Shown here one piece after another: positions 1 to 9,683 of a stretch of DNA of 64,000 nucleotides; positions within the stretch are counted from its first letter, which is position 1, and every line of letters starts with the position of its first letter. The translations under genes were made by a program, and so were the position numbers. The stretch is from Magicicada septendecula (Eukaryota > Arthropoda > Insecta > Hemiptera > Cicadidae), in assembly GCA_034769895.1 (NCBI GenBank), contig CM068374.1:354874302-354938301 (forward strand), read 5' to 3'. The notes below the pieces were generated by a model that ran no database searches, was not told the DNA's origin, and saw only the letters and a list, made by a program, of their open reading frames with translations.

Positions 1-20
1 CTAAAAAAAATCGTACAAGT

Positions 21-520
21 CAGTAGCATTTATTAGAGTCGTCTTTGACCCTTAACCTGTCTCTGAATATACTTATTTCTGGATTTTTTTTTATTATTAA
101 TCTTGACCAGTTATTATTTGTTCATCCAAAAAAAACTTTTGTTCGGTCTTATTTATATTTTTAATTAATTTTTTAATGCAATCATAATCACTGCAATTTT
201 TAAATTACAATAATTAAAACTGCGCATGCGCGGAAATTCAGCGAATTACGCGATTTTATTTAAATCTCATTTATAATATATTTATTCAATTAGCATTAAA
301 ATGAGCATTAAAAAATCATAATAATAAAAAGAGCAATAATTGATATAGTAATTGTATTAAAAGAAAAAGGAAAACGAACAAAAAATCAATTTGATCGAAC
401 ATTGAAGAACAAACGACGAACAATTGAATTAGCAAAAAATTTTGCGAAAAAATCAATTTTCCCCCGTCATTTTAAGTTAGTTGAGTCGTCTGCAGACGAC
501 TCTAATAAATGGCAACACTG
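21..520. mobile_element. Short non-autonomous inverted-repeat element (MITE-like)
   Basis: The left end (about 19-44) and the right end (about 494-522) are inverted copies of one another over roughly 25-29 bp. The shared core is ATTTATTAGAGTCGTCT, and the outer part reads CAGTGTTGCC on the better preserved right end. The 450-bp interior is AT-rich, has no reading frame and carries a GCGCATGCGC palindrome near 223. I could not identify a clean target duplication, so the superfamily is open; the CAGTGTTGCC tip resembles hAT ends. Confidence 0.6.
483..502. repeat. Perfect 20-bp palindrome
   Basis: GAGTCGTCTGCAGACGACTC equals its own reverse complement. It sits immediately inside the right end of the inverted-repeat element and repeats the GAGTCGTCT core of its terminal repeat, so the right end carries this core twice in opposite orientation. 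Confidence 0.85.
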
Positions 521-825
521 ACATTTATGGAAATCCCCAGCCAAAGTAAATGACCAGTGTGCCAACCTAAAAAAACGTTCCAAGAAGTATGCGCCATGCT
601 CGTATTCAGGCCAGAAACTAATTTAAAGAAATATATGGGATTCCCAGACTCGTTTAGTTCTGCTTATCAGCCCTATTGTAACGTTTTGTGGAGTTTTGTG
701 AATTATAGAAATTTTGTAAGGTAAGTCAATACATAACATTATTTCAGAACCTATAACAACCTATAGTCTGTACCTAATCTGTAATAACCTATAATCTGTA
801 CATTATTACATGTACATCGTATTAT
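521..825. other. No gene; possible leader of the hAT relic
   Basis: No coding signal seen. A GTAAG splice-donor-like string lies at about 719-725, upstream of the hAT remnant, and could be a decayed 5' exon boundary of that transposon. This is inference only. Confidence 0.3.
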
Positions 826-1272
826 TTGAAATCTCTATCAAAAGAAGACCTACAAAAGCATTGTAATGATCTTGACACAATACTACGGGAAGGTGAAAAC
901 AGCGACATTCAGCCCTTCGAGCTTTTCGAGGAACTCCAGCTTTTCAGGTCTAATTCACCAGACTCTATATAAAAGATGTAAAACAACTTATACGATACAT
1001 TTTAGAAAATAATTTGCAAGAAATATATCCAAATGTTTATATAACGATCAGTCAGAATTATACTGACAGTTCCGGTCAGTACAGCTTCTGCTGAGAGAAG
1101 CTTCTCAAAGTTGAAACTGATTAAGAACCATTTGAGAAGCACGATGAGCCAAGAGAGACTATCTGCATTGGCTGTTTTATCAATTGAAGCTGAAATAGCG
1201 TCTCGTTTAAGCTATGACTCAGTTCTGAAAAAATTCAGTGAAGTAAAAAGCCGAAAAGTGCGAATATTATAA
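826..1272 (+). pseudogene. hAT transposase relic (C-terminal dimerisation domain)
   Basis: Two blocks of hAT transposase are readable. Positions 826-972 encode an acidic stretch including LSKEDLQKHCNDLDTILREG and end at TAA (970-972). After a break, about 985-1041 reads LQEIYPNVYI, a frameshift occurs near 1042, and 1054-1272 reads RIILTVPVSTASAERSFSKL and continues to TAA at 1270. The ASAERSFSKLK string is the hallmark of the hAT C-terminal dimerisation domain (zinc-finger MYM / TTF-type hAT transposases). Only the C-terminal part of the usual 600-800 residue protein is present, with at least one stop and one frameshift, so it is dead. No matching terminal repeats were identified. Confidence 0.85.
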
Positions 1273-2404
1273 TATGTTTGTTTAGCTTCAGATGTCTAGA
1301 GGTAATTGTTATTCAAGGGTTTGTTATTTTCACAAAGCCATACTGATGATGGGATATGTACTGTATCACAATGATACATAAGGTTAAGTGATATTGATTG
1401 ATCTTTCTATTAATAGTCGTAGAATATCGTAATGAATGATAATTATATATTGAAATTAAATAAATATTTGGTTAATTAATATATAACAAACTCATTCTTG
1501 TGACGTGTTGTAGTATAATTCAATTTATAGCACTTTTCTAACCGAGACATGAAAAGGGCCTCGCAAAGCGGATTTCGCCGACGTCCACGTTCGGTTTAGC
1601 TACACCGCTGTGTCCAATAACATACAATATTACAACAATCAGCTATTGAAGTCTCATTTAGTACAGAAAGGCCACATGACCTGAGCATGTCTCTTCTGCA
1701 CTTAACAACAGAACTGCTCTGAAAACAGCTGATTTGTATATTTAGAGGTTACCTAATTTTTACTGGTTACAACCTGTATTTTTTTTTCAATAACTGGTGT
1801 TGTGATAATTAATTATGAATCCTGAAGGTGAAATAGATTAGAATTAATGACATGAAAACTGGAAATATGATTTGCTACATTTACTATGAAGGAACTGCCC
1901 ACAAAACGTCTGACGATATATGTTCATTTTTATACCATTATTTGAATAATTTTGTTGAGGATGGGATGATGAATTATATGTGTCCTGTGAGAACTGCACA
2001 GGGCAAAACAACAATCAAGGAGTTAAAAGAATGTTGATGGTTTAAATAAAAAATTTAAAGTTATCAGACTCTTCTTCTCTCTTCGCAATCACTCATTTTG
2101 CCTGAGACCACGATTTTGGGCTAGTAAAGAGGAAACTCCGCCAGCATAACAGACTGTTCACTAGTGTAAAGTATGTGGAAAAACTTTAAAGTACACCCTA
2201 AAGTGTTTCGAAGGCTTTAAACAATCATGATACTTTTTGATTTTCTTGGTAAATGCAGAAATGGTTTTGAATTTCCAAAACTGGTACGGATACAAAATAT
2301 ATTGCAATAAATCAGCTGTTGTCCTGGAATTTGCAAGTTCCAGATGTACTTCAAAACTGGACCAAAAAATCTTCTTAATTTCTAAATATAATTATTTTTA
2401 ATAT
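1273..2404. other. Intergenic sequence with a doubtful small ORF
   Basis: Mostly AT-rich. A GC-richer patch at 1555-1615 (GGGCCTCGCAAAGCGG) may be the 3' end of the hAT relic. An ORF at 1852-2037 (61 codons, contains HKTSDDICSFLYHYLNNF) looks vaguely like transposon-encoded proteins but has no diagnostic motif; I do not assign it. Confidence 0.3.
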
Positions 2405-5043
2405 TGTAACATGACCAGGTGTTACATAACCTAGACATATGCCCTTAGATTTAATAAATACATAACAGTAATGTAAATAGATAATATAATGATAAGAGTA
2501 GCCAAGAAGAGAGGAACCATTGAAGAAAAAAGAAGAAGACGTGCCACAAGAAGCAGTGAACCTAAACACTGCTTGACACTACAACCATACTATAACTGAC
2601 ACAAACTAATGGACAAATTAAATTCACTTTAAGCTGTCAAGCGAGTCAGTGAATAACTTAAATGGAATGTGACATGCTAATAAAAACCATTAAATAAGAA
2701 TCCGAATAATGGGATATCAGCATCAGCATTTGGCTGAGAATAAATCAACTATGACTAGTAACTATTAATGCCAAGGACTAAGATTAGCTATGGCCACAAT
2801 ATGAGATTGAAGCTGTATTACAGTCTCAAATGTGCTTATGACAAGTAAAAATGTTTGTAAGAGGGAAACTTATAAATAAGCTACCTCATCAAGGTACCGA
2901 AATGTAAACTAATAAACGTTATTAAGGCATAAATCCGATACAAACGGTATGCCTCGGCAATGCCTAAAACAAACAATCATCAGTAAGGTGATTAGTAGAA
3001 AGTACTATGAGTGTAAATCACACACACTGAACAATCTTTGTGCCAAACTTAGCGATAAGCATTAGTAATATGTTATACAATTAATAGTTCAATTGTTAAT
3101 TAATAGCATGGAGCCAAATAATGTGAAACAAAATGTCAACAGTATAGTTCATAGCAATGTATAAGTTAAGGTTTAATCATAATATTCAGTAAATAAATAT
3201 CAGGACGGATATAATAGTGTTCTAACATAGACGTTTAAGTGAAAAGACGCGATGTGGAACACAAACAATATTGATAAGAGAGAGTAATCGCCGGCTTTGA
3301 TTAGCAGACGACAGAGCGAAGCCATATACCTGAACATTGTTTATTAAAAAATGTCAGTGAAAATGTAAATAAACCAGTGTCAAACTATATCAAATTGAAG
3401 AGGAAAAAATATCCTTTAATGTGATAGTGATACGACCCCGTTCGCAACTATAATAAGTGCGTGACAGGCGTTAGCATCATTTGTACATAATAAATAAGAA
3501 ATCTGTTTATCAACACTAACAACAACGACGGCTTCATTGTCATATCATTGTAATAGTGCTTCTATGGAATCATTTCGGCAACAACAAAAAGTAACTACAA
3601 GATCTTCTACATAGAATCAGTGCATCTAAGTGCAGTATTATTTTATTTAGTGTGGGAAAATAACGAACAGAAGAAATAATTAAATAGTATCATATAAGGT
3701 CCTTTTTAGTCAGAAGCGGACCAATATTCTCTGTTCAAGTGCGTGTGTAGTGAATAACAATGGTCATTACAATCCGACCATTGATGTGTTTAATTGAATT
3801 TTAATCGAAAGATTAAAAACACAAAGGTAACTGTGACAATTTATTCCATTACACTGAGTGCAATAACCTATGTTTTGGTAAACAAACCTGTACTGACGCA
3901 TAACACTGAAACATTTTCTGTATTACACCATGTCTGAATTTATTTAATGGATTTGTCAATCCTATTTAAGTTGGATGTTAGTCATAAGTGATTTCACCAT
4001 ATAACTTTGTAAATAATTAATCAAGCGTGATGAACGCCTAACCTATAAAATAGGTTCGATTTTTATATTAGTAAACTGAAAGGCATTACTAGTCGATATT
4101 ATATTATGAAATAATTAGCTATTGTGTAGGCATGAGCATTCTTTTTTGTGTTTCAAAGAACTTACGCCTGAGATATAAATGATATTAATGTTTAAAGTAA
4201 AGAGTATCTGGACTTAACCAGAATTATTGTTTATGCTCTGAGCCAGTTATATAGGGTATGTAACGAAATATTTGCAATTGTACATCAATGTATTCTTTTA
4301 ATTATATTGTTTGAATTCACTATCAAGGGTACAAATAAAACCCAATTATTAGCAGCATAACTTGACTTAATTTATTTCTAAAAAACAGATAAATAATTCA
4401 TTCAGAAGAATCAAAACAACTTTTAGTTGCGATTAAATATTGTTGAATTGCATTGCCATAAGGGCAATAAACACGATTTCAATTTTTTAAAATTATTATT
4501 TGATTCTATTAATGGGTTTTCCACGGGATTTTCCCGAAATAAACCTGTGTGGCGCCCATTATTAAACAAGGTAACCTAACCTTGTAGATAAAGTGAGTTG
4601 GTTTTGTAAACCGTCTTGGCAGCTTATTGATTTATTGAACTTCTGAACTTCCAGAAAACACGAACAGGTACGGGGAAGTGTATTTTATTAATTCTATTGT
4701 CCAGACATTACTAGACTTTACGTACTTAGACGACTATCAACCTGGAGGAGGAGTTTCGCTGCTAGTATCAACACGACGGTCACCATCATCAAGCGACCAG
4801 CTAGTACACTTTATTTTTAAATTTAAGCAACGTTATTGTTCAAATAACATTAATGCAATTACCTTATTTTTTATCTAAAAGAGTTCTTTTCAGACACTTA
4901 TAATTTTGCAATTGTAAACACACTTTTAATAACATCTAATGCTATATTTTTAATTACTTTATAAAATTAGTAACTTTCAATTTTCAACCACTACAACCTT
5001 TAATATTTTAAATATAAACATCAGCCGTAATTGATTGATTACA
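2405..5043 (+). repeat. LTR, first copy (about 2.64 kb)
   Basis: Begins TGTAACATGACCAGGTG and ends GATTACA, giving TG...CA ends, followed by AAT and the primer-site-like TGGAGACC. It aligns along its length with 9684-12521 but lacks the ~205-bp TATA-containing block of that LTR. A second TGGCGCCCA string lies inside at about 4552, so the exact 3' end is inferred from the shared xCA-AAT-TGGCG layout of other elements here. ORFs inside (for example 4678-4878) lie in repetitive LTR sequence and are not taken as genes. Confidence 0.75.
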
Positions 5044-5046
5044 AAT

Positions 5047-5066
5047 TGGAGACCAGCAACGTGAGG
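5047..5066 (+). promoter_or_regulatory. Primer-binding-site-like sequence, copy 1 (mutated)
   Basis: TGGAGACCAGCAACGTGAGG directly after the LTR; copy 2 reads TGGCGACCAGCAACGTGAGG. It resembles, with changes, the TGGCGCCCAACGTGGGG site of the element at 55101. The single change in copy 1 lies in the TGGCG core. Confidence 0.5.
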
Positions 5067-5331
5067 CTGAAAAATATTAAACGAAAATATTTTTTATATT
5101 TTAAATCAGCCCGGCAGACACAAAAGAACATACATGCCACACACACATCAGTACGACACAAGATACAAGGACAGCCGAGTAGGGGAGGTACAACCAGATA
5201 CAGAGACATATGAGACACAACCCACACACGAGATGGAAGTCATTACCATTAATAACATAGAAACTCGACCAGAAGAAACACCCCATGTAGATTTTAAAGT
5301 CATTGTATTGGTATCCGCGTCACAATTATTA

Positions 5332-5535
5332 TAATTAAACTATAAAGTTTTACCTTAATCCGTCTATGTGATCACTTAACTTTTCTTCTTTTCTTCTAAC
5401 GCGTTTCGGATTGTTAATCCATCATCAGAGGTTAAAATAATTCGTCGGTTAAGACTTCGTTAAACATTAAAAGTTGCGTAAAAGACATTTAAAATTTACA
5501 CTAAAAGAACATTTAAAAATATAGTCCACAAACAC
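5332..5535 (-). repeat. Left arm of PLE inverted terminal repeat
   Basis: 204 bp matching the reverse complement of 6249-6452 almost perfectly; one visible difference is GATCAC here versus GATCGC in the mirrored arm. It carries the hammerhead-like core on the minus strand. Confidence 0.9.
5388..5438 (-). ncRNA. Hammerhead-ribozyme-like motif, left PLE arm
   Basis: The inverted copy of the 6346-6396 motif; on the plus strand it appears as ACGCGTTTCGG ... TCATCAG. Each strand of the element therefore carries one core, which a direct-repeat layout would not give. Confidence 0.6.
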
Positions 5536-5541
5536 AAAGTA

Positions 5542-6174
5542 GATATAATTAAACATATTGCAATTACGAACGGTTACCGCAGTTCATTGGTGGAACGTTT
5601 GATGCTTAGACACAAACGCAGAACTAACAACCCTCACCGTGTCACGACGAACGCAATATATATGGCGATTGATTATACTAACAACTTTTCTATGCTCATT
5701 AGAAACACCTTTAAAAAACATAACATCCACATCGCATTTAGAACAACCAACAATATCCGTAAAATGCTAAATAATGCCACACGTACATCAATTTAAAAAA
5801 GAACGGGTGTATACAAAATGATATGTGATGACTGCAACATGCATTACATTGGTCAGACTGGCAGGACCTTTTTCGAAAGATATAAAGAACACTTACCCAC
5901 GAGCATTTCAAATATAAATAAATCAAACTACGCTAAACATCTCGTCACATTAAATCATAATTATACAAATTTTGAGACAAATTGCAAACCCTTACACATT
6001 TGCAGAAAGGGACGATATATGGATGCGGTAGAAGAGTTCGAAATTTACCGAGCCTTCAGAAATAATCCCAATAATATAGTAAACGAACAATTGGCATTTA
6101 AATCGCATACACTATACGATAAGATTATAGATAACATAGCCATAGAATACATACCCCAACACATCAATAGATAA
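5542..6174 (+). pseudogene. PLE C-terminal region with GIY-YIG endonuclease
   Basis: The frame is open from about 5542 and reads IIKHIAITNGYRSSLVERLM, the segment that follows the reverse transcriptase core in PLEs. A single in-frame TAA lies at 5794-5796; reading then continues through GVYKMICDDCNMHYIGQTGR and EEFEIYR to the stop at 6172-6174. GVYK and YIGQTGR are the two GIY-YIG signature strands and ICDDC is the Cys pair typical of PLE endonucleases. The family protein also has an RT domain of several hundred residues, which is wholly missing. The in-frame stop and truncation make it non-functional as a PLE polyprotein, though the endonuclease core itself looks well kept. Confidence 0.88.
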
Positions 6175-6248
6175 CATGAAAACTCCAATAAACTGTGCAG
6201 TACATCGCTGACCGGTATTGAGTGCGCACTCGCATCCGCTACGTCACT

Positions 6249-6452
6249 GTGTTTGTGGACTATATTTTTAAATGTTCTTTTAGTGTAAATTTTAAATGTC
6301 TTTTACGCAACTTTTAATGTTTAACGAAGTCTTAACCGACGAATTATTTTAACCTCTGATGATGGATTAACAATCCGAAACGCGTTAGAAGAAAAGAAGA
6401 AAAGTTAAGCGATCACATAGACGGATTAAGGTAAAACTTTATAGTTTAATTA
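6249..6452 (+). repeat. Right arm of PLE inverted terminal repeat
   Basis: Mirror image of 5332-5535. It begins GTGTTTGTGGACTATA and ends at TAGTTTAATTA, immediately before the target duplication, and carries the plus-strand hammerhead-like core. Confidence 0.9.
6346..6396 (+). ncRNA. Hammerhead-ribozyme-like motif, right PLE arm
   Basis: CTGATGA (6356-6362), a short helix GGATT-AAC-AATCC (6364-6376), GAAAC (6377-6381) and the self-complementary ACGCGT reproduce the conserved hammerhead core order. Hammerhead motifs with very short helix III are known in PLE terminal repeats. Oddities: one extra T between CTGATGA and helix II, and weak pairing for helix I. The predicted cleavage would fall after GTT near 6386. 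Confidence 0.65.
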
Positions 6453-7922
6453 CCCCATGTAGAACCGGAAGTAGAAGTGAGGGTCGACAACCAACCCAGA
6501 CAAGCTGAGGGAGTCACGCAATCAGGAGAAACAGCCTTCCAAGAATGGATGAGGAGAATGATGGAATCATTAAAGGAGGACAACCGAACTTTAAAGGAAG
6601 ATAGTCGAACTTTGAAGGAAGATAGTCTCAGGAATAACAAAAATATGGAAGCGATTAACAGGAAAATGGATGACAGCCAGAAAAAGATGGAGTCTATTAA
6701 TAAAAACATGGAGTCACTGAAGGAAGACCTACATGCAAGGTTAGACGACAATAACAAGAACTTAGAATTATTAAAAGAAGACTTGAATAAAAAGATAGAC
6801 AATACCCATAGAGCCATGGACGCGTTGAACCACAAAATAGACGACAGCAACAGAGCATTAAAGGAAGAGTTGAATACCACGTTAAACGAGATTAGCCAGA
6901 AAATGGATGAAATGAATAAGAAATATACAGAAGAATTGGGTCAGACAACAAGAGGAGAATTACGAAACGACAGCAACTCAGAAACTGAAGAGATACCCAA
7001 TGATGAAACCACAGAAGAATGGCAACCTGAAGATGAGGTCGAACAAACTGAGAGTGAAGGGGACTCAAATACATCATCATCTGAAAAGGAGCTTGACAGA
7101 CACCAGGAAGATATTCACGACAAGGAGATCGATACCGGAAGTATAAAGGAGACTCAGGTAATTAAAGAAGCGGAAGAGTTAGTAGCCGAGAATGAAGACT
7201 TAGAACAAAATAATCTGCCAATGTGTGACGATCAAGTGGAGACACAAGAATTACCCAGAAATAACACCACCGAACAAGTGAATTTAAAAATTAAAATTCA
7301 TGCAGAGAGGAACAAAATTATTAAGAAAAAGGAAGAAAGAAGAATAATACGCCCAAAGAAGACTAGGGTAACAAAAGAATTAATCGAAATGACTCGAAGT
7401 GGTCTAGTTAATATGATTTATTTCCCAGTCATCAACTGTAAAGAAGGGACCTATAGGAAGGAGTATCGAAGGAGCTTCATGAGGATGGGCGAAGAGAAGA
7501 AATGTGCTACAACAAAGAAGACTATAACCAATAAAATACTTAAAGCAGATATTTCCAAAGGGAGAATAAGGCATTCTAAGAAAAGGAAAGGGTATCAAGA
7601 ACAACTGGACCGGATCATTGAAGGGTACGCCCAAGAAATAAAGGAATTACGGAAGAAGAGGGACCAATCAATGGAAAAATCCAACCAGGAAACTAATGAC
7701 AATCAACCAGAGTTAGAAGAGGTACTAGACATCAATAATAACAAAGACCAGGAGTACACTGGACACGTGGATACTAAAAATGATGAGAGGAAGAAGGCGA
7801 GAAAAAGGGAAGCCGATGACTATCTGGTAGCCGCAAAGTGGAAGAACCGCATGATAGGGATAGGGTGCCAAATACCACAAACATGTAGTACTAGAGACAG
7901 CTATGAAAAAGGATACCTGTGA

Positions 7923-9683
7923 AACGTAATTGTCCCAAACAATGAACCCAATAGAGTGGAAAAGCACAATGTAACCCCAAATACGTAGACCATACATGTG
8001 ATTATTGTTAAAAAACGGATAAATTATAGTGGTATGTAACAATTACCACTGGAATATTTAGTGTATAAAAAAAAATTTTAAAAATAACTATCATAAACGG
8101 ATTCATTTAGTGATTAAAAGGATCATGTATTATGCCCAAGGTATTGAAAGTGACTAATTGCCTATAGCAAACCTATTTGCCATATTGTGTTATAAAAAGT
8201 GTGTAGTATTAGTGTATAGGCCAAACTATTCGTTACCTATTAAATAAGAGCCAGATTTATCATATTAAATGGTAGAAAAAGGTGTATAGTAAACCCAATA
8301 ATTTAATGAGGAGAAAGATATCTATTATATCATAGAGAACCAAAAGTAGCATATAACAAAAATATACCTAGGATAATAACATAAAATTACTCTAATACTC
8401 CTATGTTAGATTAATTTAAAGAAGAAATACTACTGTCTTATAACTAAAATTACTATGCTATATTTAATGAAGAGAAAGAAAAATGTTATTTAATTACCAA
8501 ATATTGTATGTAACAAGAATCTAAATGTCAAATATTGTATACCTCTCACAAAACTAAGATATTATATAAAATCATCCAGAATAAGTGTAAATTATCAGAC
8601 ACTTGAAGGAGTAGAGAGGCAGAATACCAAAGAGAGTTAATTATAAAGATGGCTATTATTATTGTGGAATGAAGAGAAAGAAAAATATTATTTAATTACC
8701 AAATATTGTATGTAACAAGATATGTCAGAGAACATCTAACAAAAACATTTAGTATATGAATACTGTAAACCCTGATAATTCAGGATAAGTGTAAATTATT
8801 GACGAGAGAAAAACTAGTAAACTATTGTAAGAATGAAATATTGCAGACTCTATATGTAAGAAACAACTTCATAATTATATGATGATCAATGTAAGTGTGT
8901 AATTTTAAGAATACTCAAGTAAACCAAAGCAATTTGTCAACTAGTATAAAAAGGTAACAATACGGCTAATAAAAAGCATGGCCGAGGATGTCAAGTCTGA
9001 AAAGAAATGATTACCTGTGAAAAGGAAGTATGTTAGAAAGTATAAAAGAAGGAAATGTGATACAAATGAAACCTCTAATACCTTGAATATTATATTGAAT
9101 ATGTTATATTATTGAAAAATGAATATGTTATATTTTATGTGTTGTGATAGTGCAACTATTGCTATGTGCAATTTTTATTTTGTCTCAGACAGAGATGAGG
9201 ATGCCTCTGATTCTGAGTATGTGTAATGAGGAACGGCGGAGAATGTATGCCACAGTGAGCCACTCTGATTCCGAACCCACTACAAATGTTAGGGAATTAT
9301 AGAGTAATGTATCAAGGACTATTAATAAAGAATCTGTGAGGTAAAAAAGGAAAGAACCATTGAGATTATCACAAAAATAAAGATATGTAATGAGAAAGAA
9401 AAATGTATTATTGAAAGACAGGAAATTGTTAATTTAAGAAGTGAAATCTATTGTAATTAAATAACTTAAAATATGAGAAACTTGAAAAAATACTAGTAAG
9501 CTAAGAATTATATCACTAGCCAAGAACTCAAACTAGTGTAACACACTAATAGTATGTTAAAGGTCAATGTAAAGAGTACAAGACGAAAAAACAGTAGTAG
9601 TATACTAAAAACTGAAATGAAATGATAATTTTATCAAAAAATCAAATTTTCTCACAAATTATCAATTTTGAGGGGGGAGTATA
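7923..9683 (+). other. Noncoding 3' body of gag-only element, copy 1
   Basis: No long frame. It contains a direct repeat of about 52 bp at 8467-8518 and 8669-8720 (core TTAATTACCAAATATTGTATG), each followed by related text ending in AAGTGTAAATTAT, so a ~200-bp segment was duplicated and diverged. A splice-acceptor-like TTTTGTCTCAG lies near 9178-9188. The region occupies the place where pol would be expected but shows no trace of it. Confidence 0.7.
9671..9683 (+). promoter_or_regulatory. Polypurine tract, copy 1
   Basis: AGGGGGGAGTATA directly precedes TGTAACATG, the position of the plus-strand primer of LTR retroelements. The same string occurs at 15981-15993. Confidence 0.75.

Larger units (their letters stand above)
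5291..6452 (+). mobile_element. Penelope-like element fragment with inverted terminal repeats
   Basis: Flanked by the 10-bp duplication CCCCATGTAG (5281-5290 and 6453-6462); the uninterrupted site is visible in copy 2 near 12755. A 41-bp unique tail (5291-5331) is followed by a 204-bp arm (5332-5535), a 713-bp centre with a PLE reading frame, and an inverted arm (6249-6452). PLEs are known to carry terminal repeats in direct or inverted orientation and to make variable target duplications of this size. The reverse transcriptase core is absent, so this is a 5'-truncated, non-autonomous copy. Confidence 0.88.
5134..7922 (+). pseudogene. Gag-like coiled-coil ORF, copy 1, split by a PLE insertion
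   Basis: Starts at the same ATG as the intact copy (12612), runs in frame to about 5290, is interrupted by 1,162 bp of Penelope-like element plus a 10-bp target duplication, and resumes at 6463 to stop at 7920-7922. The downstream 481-codon portion remains open. Its protein is highly charged and largely coiled coil, with repeats such as RTLKEDSRTLKEDS, then an acidic centre and a lysine/arginine-rich C-terminal third. No capsid major-homology motif, zinc finger or enzymatic motif is seen. Substitutions relative to copy 2 are few, so the interruption is recent relative to duplication or the tandem copy arose soon before it. Confidence 0.8.

Noticed and set aside
1852-2037. 61-codon ORF between the hAT relic and the LTR array
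   Set aside because: Weak resemblance to transposon proteins, no diagnostic motif; kept only as a note in the intergenic entry.
4678-4878. 66-codon ORF repeated at 12157-12357
   Set aside because: Lies inside the LTR; identical occurrence only reflects the duplicated LTR.
8467-8720. Repeated blocks considered as a possible CRISPR-like array
   Set aside because: Only two diverged units inside a retroelement body; eukaryotic context.
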